A DNA stretch of 64,000 bases, taken from assembly GCA_012516575.1 (NCBI GenBank), contig JAAYWS010000105.1, positions 16,429 to 80,428 on the forward strand, in the 5' to 3' direction. The position numbers were made by a program, and so were the translations under genes. This document shows positions 16,343 through 25,071 of this stretch, one piece after another. The notes under the pieces were generated by a model. That model was given only the letters and a program-made list of their open reading frames with translations, had not been told where the DNA came from and did not search any database. Within the stretch, counting starts at the first letter, position 1, and each line of letters opens with the position of its first letter. The stretch comes from Actinomycetaceae bacterium. Its GTDB lineage: Bacteria > Actinomycetota > Actinomycetes > Actinomycetales > Actinomycetaceae.

Positions 16343-17284
16343 GTGAAACGCCGATCGATTATCGCTGTGGGATTAGCGGTGGTGCTTAGTCTGGGAGCTT
16401 GTGCTGGAGACGAAGATGCAGCTACAGAGCCGGAAACTGAAGAAACAACCGAGTCGGAAGAGCCAGGTACCGAAATGCCAACTGTCAAGCTCGATGGAGA
16501 AAACACGGTTCTTGTTTTTCCGGATTCGAATGCTCCCGAAGGCCTCCAAATAGAGGTTGTTGAGGAAGGCGAAGGCCGAATCGTAGAAGAAACCGATTTT
16601 GTGATCGCTCACTATGTCGGTCAAGTTTGGGGCAACGAGGTTCCCTTTGATTCTTCTTTTAGCCGCGGAGCACCTACCGGATTTTCTCTACAACAGGTTA
16701 TTCCCGGCTGGACACAGGGATTAAGCGGCCTTTCGGCCGGAAGTAAAGTGATCCTATCGATTCCGGCAGATCTCGGTTACGGACCCTCCGGGGGAATGCC
16801 CTCTGCGGGTATTGGTGAAGAAGATACTATCGCCTTCTATGTAGAAATCATCGACGCTTACGGGCTGGAACAGGCTGCTGACCCTAATGCCAGCGGCGAA
16901 GTAGACCCAGCCACGCTTCCCGTTGTGTATGAAGGAGCAATTGGCGAGCCGATTCTTTCCATCAGCGTACAAGAAGATCTCACTGAGCCGAGCGTTATCA
17001 CCACGACCGTGATCGCACGCGGAACCGGTGAGGAACTTGCTCTCGACGGCAGCACTGCTTATGTCCAATATGCAATGTCGTTTTGGGATAATTCCGCTAC
17101 CGAAATCACTTATGGTATATCCGGTCCTTTCCCAGCTGAAATGGGTATGGGCTCGCTCTTTGACGTGCTAGAGGGTATCCCAGTTGGGTCGCGGGTACTT
17201 ATCGTTGTTCCTGGAAGCGATGATGGACAATCAGCTACTGCACCTCCGTTTGCGGTTGTCGTCGATATTCTAGGCGTGCACTGA
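16343..17284 (+). CDS. FKBP-type peptidyl-prolyl isomerase lipoprotein with two FKBP-like domains
   Basis: 313 aa. Lipoprotein signal peptide MKRRSIIAVGLAVVLSLGAC with Cys20, an acidic Glu/Thr-rich linker (about 25-50), then an FKBP domain (about 65-175) with VIAHYVGQVW, FDSSFSRGAPTGFSL, VIPGWTQGLSGLSAGSKVILSIP and YGPSG, enough for an active proline isomerase. A second region (about 205-313) echoes the fold (TAYVQYAMSFW, IPVGSRVLIVVPG) but lacks most of those residues and seems degenerate. It likely helps fold exported proteins outside the membrane. SD AAGGAGA precedes the ATG; a strong terminator follows. Confidence 0.9.
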   Translation: MKRRSIIAVGLAVVLSLGACAGDEDAATEPETEETTESEEPGTEMPTVKLDGENTVLVFPDSNAPEGLQIEVVEEGEGRIVEETDFVIAHYVGQVWGNEVPFDSSFSRGAPTGFSLQQVIPGWTQGLSGLSAGSKVILSIPADLGYGPSGGMPSAGIGEEDTIAFYVEIIDAYGLEQAADPNASGEVDPATLPVVYEGAIGEPILSISVQEDLTEPSVITTTVIARGTGEELALDGSTAYVQYAMSFWDNSATEITYGISGPFPAEMGMGSLFDVLEGIPVGSRVLIVVPGSDDGQSATAPPFAVVVDILGVH

Positions 17285-17313
17285 TAGAACAAAGGTTGAT
17301 GCACTGATAAGCT

Positions 17314-17350
17314 AAAGGTCTGGGCCGGAAATATCCGGCCCAGACCTTTT
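17314..17350. terminator. Bidirectional terminator between the FKBP gene and sodA
   Basis: AAAGGTCTGGGCCGGA (17314-17329) pairs perfectly with TCCGGCCCAGACCTTT around AATA, flanked by A/T on both sides. It serves the convergent FKBP (+) and sodA (-) transcripts. Confidence 0.9.
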
Positions 17351-17387
17351 AAGCACTTATGGCGTTGCGAACGCCCGGCAAGAAACC

Positions 17388-18011
17388 TTAGCCAACGATT
17401 AGATCGTTGTACTTGTCCTTAGCCTTAGCCAAGCGTGCTGCAACGTCATCCCAGTTGACGACATTCCAAACAGCCTTGACGTAATCAGCCTTGACGTTGA
17501 GGTAATCAAGGTAGAAGGCGTGCTCCCACATGTCGAGCATGAAGACCGGGACGGTACCAACTGGAACATTGGACTGCTGATCAAACAGCTGCAGTACGTT
17601 GAGCTTCTTGGTGAACGTGTCGTATGCGAGAACTGCCCAGCCCGAACCCTGAATGCCCATGGCTGCAGCAGTGAAATGCTTCTGGAAAGCGTCGAAGGAG
17701 CCGAAGGACTCGTTAATGGCCTGCGCGAGTTCACCTTCTGGTTCGCCACCACCGTTCGGGGAGAGATTCTTCCAGAACACCGAGTGGTTGGTGTGTCCAC
17801 CGAGATTGAATGCCAGATCCTTCGAGAACTGGTTTACCTTTGACAGATCGCCGGCTTCGCGTGCAGCTGCGAGGTTATCCAGAGCGGCATTAGCGCCTGC
17901 TACGTATGCGGCGTGGTGCTTGGTGTGGTGAAGTTCCATAATCTGAGCCGAGATATGTGGCTCGAGTGCATCGTAAGCGTAATCGAGCTCGGGCAGAGTG
18001 TAGTGTGCCAT
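17388..18011 (-). CDS. sodA: Superoxide dismutase, Fe/Mn family
   Basis: Converts superoxide to peroxide and oxygen. 207 aa with all four metal ligands in place: His in the N-terminal MELHHTKHHAAYV helix, His in GGHTNHSVFW, and Asp and His in DMWEHAFYLDY. The IQGSGWAVLAYD strand matches the actinobacterial subfamily; sequence alone does not decide Fe or Mn. There is no signal peptide. GAAGGG lies upstream of the ATG. It faces the receiver-trpD operon head to head across a 241-bp gap with TATATG-like hexamers and a GACT-AA-AGTC dyad (18084-18093) on the sodA side. Confidence 0.96.
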   Translation of the reverse strand: MAHYTLPELDYAYDALEPHISAQIMELHHTKHHAAYVAGANAALDNLAAAREAGDLSKVNQFSKDLAFNLGGHTNHSVFWKNLSPNGGGEPEGELAQAINESFGSFDAFQKHFTAAAMGIQGSGWAVLAYDTFTKKLNVLQLFDQQSNVPVGTVPVFMLDMWEHAFYLDYLNVKADYVKAVWNVVNWDDVAARLAKAKDKYNDLIVG

Positions 18012-18219
18012 GTGCTTTCCCTTCGTTGTAACGTTGGCGAAAAGTGAAAATTTCGCGTTTCATATACCATTATTACTTAAAAGGACTAAAGTCTCGTTTT
18101 TATTCCCGAATATGCGCCGCGGGCGAAAATGTGTGATGGGTAACTGGCCGACTCATCATAGAATATTGAGCAATAATCTCAATTGAATCGTCAGTTTTGA
18201 GAACTCAGCGTAGTATAAA

Positions 18220-18235
18220 GTAAGTATCGACTTAC
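18220..18235. promoter_or_regulatory. Small dyad upstream of the receiver-trpD genes
   Basis: GTAAGT-ATCG-ACTTAC is a perfect 6-bp inverted repeat 17 nt before the receiver gene, just after a TATAAA hexamer (18214-18219). It could be an operator at the transcription start or a leader hairpin. No regulator is known to me for this motif. Confidence 0.3.
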
Positions 18236-18252
18236 ATACGGAGGCAATCACT

Positions 18253-18678
18253 ATGACTACAGCGGTTGTGCAAGATAAGCTCAATGTCCTTGTTTATTCA
18301 GATAATCGCAATGTTCGCGATGCTGTTATGCGAGGTGTGGGTCGTAAAGTAGGAAAGAACGGTCCGGAAATTAGCTGGATGGAATCTGCTACTGGCGATG
18401 GTGCCATGCTGAAGGTTCGGGAAGCTTTTGATGCTGGCGAGAGGTACGAACTTCTGATTCTCGATGCCGAAACGAAGAAGTTCGGCGGTATTGGGTTGGG
18501 CAAGATGGTTCGGGACGAAATCGATCCGGATGTTAAATTCATTATCTTGATCGCACGTCCGCAGGACGAGTGGCTTGCTCGCGTTGCTGAGCCGAACGCT
18601 GTTTTGCAGTATCCGGTTGATGGTCGTGCGCTGAGCGCTGCAGTTGAGCAGGTTCTCGCAGAAGCGGTTAGCGCATGA
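18253..18678 (+). CDS. Atypical response-regulator receiver-like protein
   Basis: 141 aa, a lone receiver-like fold. VLVYSDNRNVRDAV matches the first strand with an acidic residue, and YELLILDAE holds an Asp where the phosphoacceptor should be. The fourth strand FIILIARPQD and the fifth LQYPVDGRAL lack the usual Thr/Ser and the invariant Lys (KP), so normal phosphotransfer chemistry is doubtful. There is no output domain and no kinase nearby. GGAGG precedes the ATG. Its stop overlaps the trpD start (ATGA), so the two are translationally coupled; I recall this pair as common in actinobacteria. Possible role as a protein-interaction adaptor is unproven. Confidence 0.7.
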   Translation: MTTAVVQDKLNVLVYSDNRNVRDAVMRGVGRKVGKNGPEISWMESATGDGAMLKVREAFDAGERYELLILDAETKKFGGIGLGKMVRDEIDPDVKFIILIARPQDEWLARVAEPNAVLQYPVDGRALSAAVEQVLAEAVSA

Positions 18679-19736
18679 ATGGACACCGTTCCTGGCCGGA
18701 GTTGACCACGCGCCTTATTCACGGTCAGGACTTATCGGTCGCCGACGCCTACTGGGCAATGGCCCAAGTAATGTCTGGCTCCACCTCGCCGATCCAGCTC
18801 GCCGGTTTTCTGACGGCTCTGGCCACAAAAGGCGAGACCTCGGACGAAATTCTCGGTTTAGCGAATGCGATGCAAGCTAACGCTGAGCAGATCAATCTCG
18901 ATACCGACGCGCTAGATATTGTGGGAACAGGCGGGGACCGTTTCCGTACCGTTAATATCTCGACAATGGCTTCGCTAGTTATTGCCTCGGGCGGAGTCAA
19001 GGTCGTTAAGCATGGGAACCGTGCCTCTTCCTCTGCTTCTGGATCAGCCGACTGTTTCGAAGCCTTGGGTGTGGATTTAAATTTGTCGACGACGGCGGTA
19101 GAGAAAGTTTTTAAGGAACTGGGCATTACGTTCTTGTTCGCTAATAAATTCCACCCGTCCATGAAATATGCCGCCCAAGCTCGTCGCGAGCTGGCCGTCA
19201 TGACTGCGTTTAACGTGCTCGGCCCCTTGACTAATCCGGCGCGGCCGCAAGCCGCCGCAATTGGGGTTTCACATGCTCGTTTAGCTCCGATTGTTGCTGA
19301 AGTGTTGGCGATGCGGAAAACGCGAGCATTGGTCTTCCGCGGAGAAAATGGGCTTGATGAGCTGTCTGCGGTAGTTCCCAATCAAGTGTGGGAAGTCCGT
19401 TTGGGCGAAGTGACGTATTCGGATGTAGATGCGGTAAAGGATCTCGGATTCAAGAAGGCATCCATTGAAGACTTACGTGGTGGAGACCCACAGTTTAACG
19501 CGAAAGTTGCGAACGAGATTTTTGACGGTGCACGTGGGCCGGTACGTGACGCAGTGGTATTAAATGCCGCTGGGGCTTTTGTTGCTGATGGCACGGTTGC
19601 CGGAATGCGACCGGAGGAAGGCACTTTGCTACAGCGGTTAGCTAATGCCGTCGAGTACGCTGAAAGCCTGCTCGATAAAGGCGCGCCTAAAGACTTACTA
19701 GCGCAGTGGGTTGGGCTTTCCCATCAGCTCAAGTGA
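18675..19736 (+). CDS. trpD: Anthranilate phosphoribosyltransferase
   Basis: Second step of tryptophan synthesis, joining anthranilate and PRPP. 353 aa: N-terminal helical domain (RLIHGQDLSVADAYWAM), the PRPP loop DIVGTGGDRFRTVNIST around 84-100, KHGNRASSSASGSADCFEALG for anthranilate/PRPP contacts, and FLFANKFHPSMKYAAQARREL. The ATG overlaps the receiver-like gene by four bases. There are no other trp genes nearby, so it stands alone as in mycobacteria. A terminator follows at 19780. Confidence 0.95.
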   Translation: MNGHRSWPELTTRLIHGQDLSVADAYWAMAQVMSGSTSPIQLAGFLTALATKGETSDEILGLANAMQANAEQINLDTDALDIVGTGGDRFRTVNISTMASLVIASGGVKVVKHGNRASSSASGSADCFEALGVDLNLSTTAVEKVFKELGITFLFANKFHPSMKYAAQARRELAVMTAFNVLGPLTNPARPQAAAIGVSHARLAPIVAEVLAMRKTRALVFRGENGLDELSAVVPNQVWEVRLGEVTYSDVDAVKDLGFKKASIEDLRGGDPQFNAKVANEIFDGARGPVRDAVVLNAAGAFVADGTVAGMRPEEGTLLQRLANAVEYAESLLDKGAPKDLLAQWVGLSHQLK

Positions 19737-19779
19737 GTTTTGTTCCGATCGACTTTTTGCTCCATGTAGCTAAAAATAG

Positions 19780-19806
19780 TTAAGGGCCGCGTATTGTGGC
19801 CCTTAA
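19780..19806. terminator. Terminator between trpD and the Lrp-type gene
   Basis: TTAAGGGCC (19780-19788) pairs with GGCCCTTAA (19798-19806), followed by TTGTTTGTT on the plus strand; AT-rich on the minus side too (CTATTTTTA), so it can serve both convergent genes. Confidence 0.85.
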
Positions 19807-19833
19807 TTGTTTGTTACCTAAATATCGGGTTTT

Positions 19834-20112
19834 CTAGTCAAATCCCAGATCGAAGGCTGCCTCTAAATCTGCATTAGAAAACTCTTGGAACGCTAAGTAG
19901 GTCTTTACTCGTTGTACACCCTTAACCTTGGCGATCTGGTCTGGGATAACGGATGCTAAATCTTCGTGTTGTGGTACTCGCACCAAAGCGACCAAGTCAA
20001 CGTCTCCGGTCACCGAGTAGACTTGGGAGACCGATTTAATTGATGCTACTTGGCGAGCAACTTCCGGAATGCGGCTAACTTTGGCTTGTATGAGGACAAT
20101 AGCAGTAATCAT
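19834..20112 (-). CDS. Standalone Lrp/AsnC ligand-binding (RAM) domain protein
   Basis: 92 aa, only the C-terminal amino-acid-sensing domain of Lrp/AsnC regulators: MITAIVLIQAK, then VSQVYSVTGDVDLVALVRV and a final KTYLAFQEF strand. The DNA-binding helix-turn-helix is absent, so it cannot bind DNA alone; it may oligomerise with full-length Lrp proteins or bind amino acids for another partner. The tail after residue 80 (NADLEAAFDLGFD) is acidic. It follows the DnaQ-UvrC gene by 27 nt on the same strand and is likely co-transcribed with it. Confidence 0.85.
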   Translation of the reverse strand: MITAIVLIQAKVSRIPEVARQVASIKSVSQVYSVTGDVDLVALVRVPQHEDLASVIPDQIAKVKGVQRVKTYLAFQEFSNADLEAAFDLGFD

Positions 20113-20139
20113 AAGCGCTCCAATTCTTGTTAATAACCT

Positions 20140-21873
20140 TTAGTCTACGTCGGTTTGTGAGGCGATGCGGGGTAGTTTGACACGAGCTGCTGATTCTCTT
20201 TTTACTGCGAGTACTTCAGGATGGGAAACTTCGAGAAGGCGTACGTTTGGCCGCCATAACCACTGGTCAATTAAGCGGAGTTCATCAACTGACACGCGTT
20301 CTAAAGCATGCCGAGGAGCGCTCATCGCAGGGTGCCGGCGATTAAGCATAGTCGCGAGAGTAGGAACGTTTTCGTTCATGCTAGCTACAGTTGTTTCGAG
20401 TAGCTCACCGTAGGAGACAACGATGATCTCCCAACCATGTTTTTCTTGAGCCGCCGCTACGATACGCTCGCACTGTAATAAGGGCAGAATACGAGCGCTT
20501 AATTGCGCAGCCGTAACATATGCGTATAACCGATCACGCTCTTGCGCTGCTTGTTCGTAGCGTCCTGCACCGGCCAGATTTCCCATACGCTCGTAAGATG
20601 CCACCAGAATCTCATCACCATTGCCGTTTAAAACTGATTTGGCACGTTCCAATTCGCTATCTTGAGCACGCCCACTAACACATGGGGCATTGCACTTGTC
20701 CAATTCAAATACGTGACAGGCTAAGCGCCCATCAGGTTGTTTGGGAAGACGTTCAGTGCAGGACCGCAAATGGGTAACATCATTGATCAGTTCTAAGGCG
20801 GCTACTGCTGTACGACGTTGTGTAAAAGGCCCAAGCACTGTGCCGATAGCATTGAACGGAGCAGTACGAGATATTTTCAGCCGCGGATATGTTTCGGTCG
20901 TTAAGGTAATCCAGTGGCGTGTTCGTTTGCGTGAGCGTCGGTTATAGCGCGGCTCGTGTTTTTCGATCAGGCGAACTTCGTGCACATTAGCTTCCAGAAT
21001 GGTGCTGGTAGCAAGAGCTTCCACCCGGACGGCAATATCCACCATTTCGCCGATTCGTTTACGTTGTTCTGCCGCGGTGAAATAGGTACGGACACGTTTG
21101 TACATATTGGCTGAGGTACCGATATACAGGATCTCATCGTTGGGCCCGATAAACTGATACACCCCAGGGGATGCCGGTACATTATCGGCAAGATGAGCTT
21201 TAAGACGACGCCGTTGTGGCACGGTTTGGTGTGCTGTGAGTAGGTCATCGTAGTGGGTAACGCCAAGTGCTCCCAACCGGTCAAGAATTGCGTGCAGTAA
21301 ATCGACGGTGGCACGGGCGTCATCAAGTGCCCGATGAGTCGGGGTAGTCGTAGCCCCAACTGCTTGGGCCAAGGTTGCGAGTTTGTAGTTTCGCACCTCA
21401 TCACGTGAAAACGTGCGCCGAGCGAGTTTCACCGTGTCGAGAATGTTGCGTGCGGGAAACTCATAATTGAGAGCAGCACAGGCGCCTTTAAGATGCCCGA
21501 TATCGAATTTAGCATTGTGAGCAACCAACATAACGTCGGGATCGTTGCCAATAAACTCGACAAATGCAGGCATAACTGCACTTATTGGCGGTGCTAGGGC
21601 CACCATAGACTGGGTAATACCGGTAAGTACGGTAACAAATGCAGGAATGGGCGCTTGTGGATTAACAAGAGTGGAAAACTCTCCAAGGACTTCGCCACCG
21701 CGGACTTTTACCGCCGCAATTTCAGTAATTGAATGTTCTCCGGGGCCTTCTCCAGTTGTTTCAATATCGATAACAATAAAAGTGACCTCCGAAAGTGGTG
21801 GTCCGAAAGCATTAAGCGTTGGCTGGTAGTCTCCGGGAGCTGAATGACCACGTCGATGATAAGCAGGGCTCAC
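20140..21873 (-). CDS. DEDD exonuclease / GIY-YIG (DnaQ-UvrC-like) fusion nuclease
   Basis: 577 aa. N-terminal DnaQ-type 3'-5' exonuclease (about 25-195): FIVIDIETTG (Asp, Glu), LVAHNAKFDIGHL and HRALDDARATVDLL. Then a GIY-YIG nuclease as in UvrC/Cho: PGVYQFIGPNDEILYIGTS with a following KRVRTYF (about 230-265), and a UvrC-like region with CHVFELDKCNAPC. It lacks the UvrC C-terminal RNase H/HhH part. Actinobacterial homologues (Rv2191 from memory) also lie by trpD; a role in DNA repair is inferred. GTG start overlaps the stop of the upstream membrane gene (GTGA), so translation is coupled. Confidence 0.88.
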   Translation of the reverse strand: MSPAYHRRGHSAPGDYQPTLNAFGPPLSEVTFIVIDIETTGEGPGEHSITEIAAVKVRGGEVLGEFSTLVNPQAPIPAFVTVLTGITQSMVALAPPISAVMPAFVEFIGNDPDVMLVAHNAKFDIGHLKGACAALNYEFPARNILDTVKLARRTFSRDEVRNYKLATLAQAVGATTTPTHRALDDARATVDLLHAILDRLGALGVTHYDDLLTAHQTVPQRRRLKAHLADNVPASPGVYQFIGPNDEILYIGTSANMYKRVRTYFTAAEQRKRIGEMVDIAVRVEALATSTILEANVHEVRLIEKHEPRYNRRSRKRTRHWITLTTETYPRLKISRTAPFNAIGTVLGPFTQRRTAVAALELINDVTHLRSCTERLPKQPDGRLACHVFELDKCNAPCVSGRAQDSELERAKSVLNGNGDEILVASYERMGNLAGAGRYEQAAQERDRLYAYVTAAQLSARILPLLQCERIVAAAQEKHGWEIIVVSYGELLETTVASMNENVPTLATMLNRRHPAMSAPRHALERVSVDELRLIDQWLWRPNVRLLEVSHPEVLAVKRESAARVKLPRIASQTDVD

Positions 21874-22265
21874 AGCCGTGCACCGTCGTCATCGGGGTCA
21901 CTTTCGTGCGGAGCATTAAAGAAAACAGCTGCCACGAAACTGGCTACGCCACCAATGGCGAAGAGCGTCATAACGAATTTTGGTAGTGAAATAAGCCCCC
22001 AAAAACCGGCTACCACTATAGCAAGGCAAAGGATTCCAACAATAAAAAAGCGTTTGGCGCCTGAAGCATTAGAAGGCCGGGAAACTGGATCAGCTGACGG
22101 TAACTCGGCCGGATCAAAATATTCATCTATTTCGGGCGGGGTCCAATCCCGTGGACCGGCTGGCCGCGAGTTAGCGGGGGAGCCGGGACCTTGTTCGCGT
22201 ATCTGCCGTGAGTATTCTTCCCACTGCCGATCAATATCTCCAAACTGATCATTGTTGCGTGCCAT
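21870..22265 (-). CDS. Small two-helix membrane protein, uncharacterised
   Basis: 131 aa. A polar, Pro/Asp-rich N-terminal half (MARNNDQFGDIDRQWEEYSR...WTPPEIDEYFDPAELP) is followed by two membrane helices (about 71-90 and 95-115) and an acidic tail. No family assigned with confidence; the architecture is common among small actinobacterial membrane proteins. It is the first gene of the run towards the DnaQ-UvrC fusion, with a 4-base overlap. Divergent from pfp. Confidence 0.7.
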   Translation of the reverse strand: MARNNDQFGDIDRQWEEYSRQIREQGPGSPANSRPAGPRDWTPPEIDEYFDPAELPSADPVSRPSNASGAKRFFIVGILCLAIVVAGFWGLISLPKFVMTLFAIGGVASFVAAVFFNAPHESDPDDDGARL

Positions 22266-22338
22266 AAGTTCACTCTACAGCGATAGAATAGAGAAGATCG
22301 CGGCAAGGAGGCCGCTTCACATCTGAGGAAGGAATCGA

Positions 22339-23556
22339 ATGACTATTCGTCGAGTTGCGTTGCTTACCGCCGGTGGGTTTGCTCCCTGTCTGTCCACCGC
22401 TGTTGGAGGTCTCATCGAGCAGTACAGCAAGCAAAATCCGGATGCGGAAATTATTGGATACCAGTACGGTTACCATGGCTTATTGACTGGTAACTACATT
22501 GTTTTTGACGACGAAGCACGTGCTAACGCCGGTCTGCTTAAGAATTATGGAGGTTCGCCGATCGGTAACTCACGCGTTAAGCTCACCAACACGAAAGACT
22601 TGGTTGAGCGTGGCCTTATTAAGAAGGGCCAGAACGCGCTGGAAGTAGCTGCTGAGCAGTTGCGCAAGGACGGTGTAGACGTACTACACACTATTGGTGG
22701 AGATGACACCAATACCACCGCTGCTGATTTAGCACACTACCTGCATGAACACGACTACGAGCTCACTGTGGTAGGCCTGCCGAAGACGATCGACAACGAC
22801 ATTGTCCCGATTCGTCAGTCCTTGGGCGCGTACACGGCAGCCGAGCAGGCATCGCGCTATGCACAGAACATCATCGGCGAACATCGCGCCAACCCGCGTA
22901 TGCTTATTATCCACGAAATTATGGGTCGTAACTGTGGTTATCTAGCCGCACAAGCCACCCAGTACTACCACGAGTGGGTTAAGGAGCAGCAGTGGGTGCC
23001 TTCGGCTGGGTTGTCGCAGGAGCGCTGGGATGTACATGCTCTGTACCTGCCGGAAATGCATTTCGATCTGGATGTGGAAGGCTCGCGCCTGCGCAAGATT
23101 ATGGACGAGCAGGGTAATGTCAATATCTTCTTGTCGGAAGGTGCTGGCGTTGAGGAGATCATTGAAGAAATGCTCGAAGATGGTATCGAACCAGAGCGGG
23201 ACGCATTCGGCCACGTCAAGCTGGATACCATTAACCCAGGTGAATGGTTTGCCAACCAGTTTGCCAAGGTTATCGGTGCAGAAAAGGTCATGGTTCAAAA
23301 GTCGGGATACTTCTCGCGTTCGGCTAAGTCCAATGCGAAGGACCTAGAACTGATCGACACCATGGTCAAGCTGGCTGTGAAGTCTGCTCAAGAAGGCGTA
23401 TCCGGCGTCGTTGGCCATGACGAAGAAGACAACGACACGCTTAAGACGATCGAGTTCAAGCGAATTGCTGGTCACAAGGCATTCGATGTGTCCCAGCCGT
23501 GGTTCCACGAGCTGATGGACGAGCTCGGCCAAGAGTGGGAGCCGAAGGACGCCTGA
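22339..23556 (+). CDS. pfp: Pyrophosphate-dependent 6-phosphofructokinase
   Basis: Phosphorylates fructose 6-phosphate, reversibly, in glycolysis. 405 aa. The PPi-type signature is GGDDT at 120-124, where the second Asp replaces the Gly of ATP enzymes, together with Lys149 in PKTIDND. The start RVALLTAGGFAPCLST is also typical of the actinobacterial PPi-PFK group. GAAGGAA precedes the ATG. Single-gene transcript with a large inverted repeat downstream. The PPi donor is inferred from motifs, but these positions are well established as specificity determinants. Confidence 0.92.
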   Translation: MTIRRVALLTAGGFAPCLSTAVGGLIEQYSKQNPDAEIIGYQYGYHGLLTGNYIVFDDEARANAGLLKNYGGSPIGNSRVKLTNTKDLVERGLIKKGQNALEVAAEQLRKDGVDVLHTIGGDDTNTTAADLAHYLHEHDYELTVVGLPKTIDNDIVPIRQSLGAYTAAEQASRYAQNIIGEHRANPRMLIIHEIMGRNCGYLAAQATQYYHEWVKEQQWVPSAGLSQERWDVHALYLPEMHFDLDVEGSRLRKIMDEQGNVNIFLSEGAGVEEIIEEMLEDGIEPERDAFGHVKLDTINPGEWFANQFAKVIGAEKVMVQKSGYFSRSAKSNAKDLELIDTMVKLAVKSAQEGVSGVVGHDEEDNDTLKTIEFKRIAGHKAFDVSQPWFHELMDELGQEWEPKDA

Positions 23557-23597
23557 TAGCCGTAACGCGTTTTACAACGCAATAATTTCATAAACGT

Positions 23598-23654
23598 GTA
23601 GACCGATTTTCCGGTAAGCGGATTCATGATGAGCCCGCCGGAAAGTCGGTCTAC
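23598..23654 (+). terminator. Long inverted repeat between pfp and aroG
   Basis: Arms GTAGACCGATTTTCCGG (23598-23614) and CCGGAAAGTCGGTCTAC (23638-23654) pair over 17 bp with one T-T mismatch around a 23-nt loop. It could end pfp transcription, though there is no U-run, and its right arm overlaps the likely -10 box of aroG, so it may also act as an operator or attenuator for that gene. Confidence 0.5.
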
Positions 23655-23657
23655 AAT
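23652..23657 (+). promoter_or_regulatory. -10 box of aroG implying a leaderless mRNA
   Basis: TACAAT ends 6 nt before the ATG at 23664, the usual -10 to +1 spacing. No Shine-Dalgarno sequence lies between. No clear -35 box is seen. Confidence 0.5.
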
Positions 23658-23663
23658 TATGGA

Positions 23664-25016
23664 ATGGATACTGACGCTGATAAGAAGACTCTGGAAGCGA
23701 TCGCTACTTGGCGGAATTTTCCTGCCAAGCATCAACCCGTTTACGCTGACCAAGAAAAACTGGTAAATACGGTTAAGTATTTGCGCACTCTTCCGCCGCT
23801 GGTTTTTGCGGGGGAAGCCGATCAGCTGACCAAATGTATGGCTAAGGCTGGGCGTGGGGAAGCTTTTGTTTTGCAAGGCGGCGATTGTGCTGAGTCTTTC
23901 GACCAATCCACAGCGGATCGGATCCGAGGGAAGATTCGAACGATTTTGCAAATGGCGGCAGTTCTTACCTACAGCGCTTCAGTACCCGTAGTTAAGATTG
24001 GCCGGATGGCTGGGCAATACGCAAAACCGCGGTCCAGCCCGGTTGAAGTCCGTGATGGAGTAGAGCTCGCCTCTTATATGGGCGATGCGGTTAACGCGTT
24101 TGAATTTGACCCCGAATCACGCAAACCCGATCCGCAACGCCTCGTGGAAGCCTACCAGCATTCAGCGGCTACCTTGAACCTCATTCGGGCGTTCACAAAG
24201 GGCGGTTTTGCGGATCTGGAAAAGGTTCATGAATGGAACCGTGGATTCTCTTCGCACCCGGCGTACAAGCGTTACACTCAGCTCGCCACTGAAATTGATC
24301 GTGCGATGAATTTTATGCGCGCAGCTGGTGCAAGCACTGAGTCTTTGCGAACAGTCGACATGTACTCTTCGCATGAAGCACTTTTGCTCGATTATGAGTA
24401 CGCAATGACGCGAATTGATTCGCGTACTGGGTTGCCTTATAACACTGGTGCACATTTCTTGTGGATCGGTGAACGCACTCGTGATCCAGACGGCGCGCAT
24501 GTGGAAATGCTACGTCATGTGCAAAACCCGATTGGGGTCAAGCTCGGCCCCACTTCCACGGCAGACGATATTAAGAGACTTGCCGATAAGCTCAATCCGG
24601 AAGGTAAAGAAGGTCGGCTGACCTTTATTACTCGGATGGGTGAGTCAAAGATTCGTGACGGGCTACCTGGGCTGATCGAAGCTGTGAAAGCAGATGGTCG
24701 TCCAGTGACGTGGATGAGCGATCCGATGCACGGTAATACTATTACTGCCGGCGGCTTTAAGACGCGGCGCTTAGATGACGTGTTGGATGAGGTCCGCGGT
24801 TTCTTCGAAGTCCATAAGGCTTTGGGCACAGTGCCCGGCGGTCTGCATATCGAGCTGACCGGCGATGACGTAACTGAAGTCTTGGGTGGATCAGAAGAGA
24901 TCTCTGAAGCCTTACTTGGTAAACGTTACGAAACGCTGGTCGATCCGCGTCTGAACCATCAGCAGTCTTTGGAGCTTGCATTCCTTGTTTCGGAGATCTT
25001 GCAAGAAAGTTTCTAA
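23664..25016 (+). CDS. aroG: 3-deoxy-7-phosphoheptulonate synthase, class II
   Basis: First step of the shikimate pathway: PEP plus erythrose 4-phosphate to DAHP. 450 aa, the plant-like class II form found in actinobacteria: FVLQGGDCAESFD near 71-83, VKIGRMAGQYAKPRSSP around 113, HFLWIGERTRDPDGAHVE, GVKLGPT, and DPMHGNT for metal and PEP binding. The N-terminal extension carrying the aromatic amino acid allosteric sites in Mycobacterium is shorter. It begins 9 nt after a large inverted repeat and appears leaderless. It lies next to the PASTA kinase as in M. tuberculosis (aroG/pknL). Confidence 0.95.
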   Translation: MDTDADKKTLEAIATWRNFPAKHQPVYADQEKLVNTVKYLRTLPPLVFAGEADQLTKCMAKAGRGEAFVLQGGDCAESFDQSTADRIRGKIRTILQMAAVLTYSASVPVVKIGRMAGQYAKPRSSPVEVRDGVELASYMGDAVNAFEFDPESRKPDPQRLVEAYQHSAATLNLIRAFTKGGFADLEKVHEWNRGFSSHPAYKRYTQLATEIDRAMNFMRAAGASTESLRTVDMYSSHEALLLDYEYAMTRIDSRTGLPYNTGAHFLWIGERTRDPDGAHVEMLRHVQNPIGVKLGPTSTADDIKRLADKLNPEGKEGRLTFITRMGESKIRDGLPGLIEAVKADGRPVTWMSDPMHGNTITAGGFKTRRLDDVLDEVRGFFEVHKALGTVPGGLHIELTGDDVTEVLGGSEEISEALLGKRYETLVDPRLNHQQSLELAFLVSEILQESF

Positions 25017-25071
25017 AGGTCACGTATCGGCGTACACGGCAATGACAAAACTACGAAAGTTTAAGTGCACC

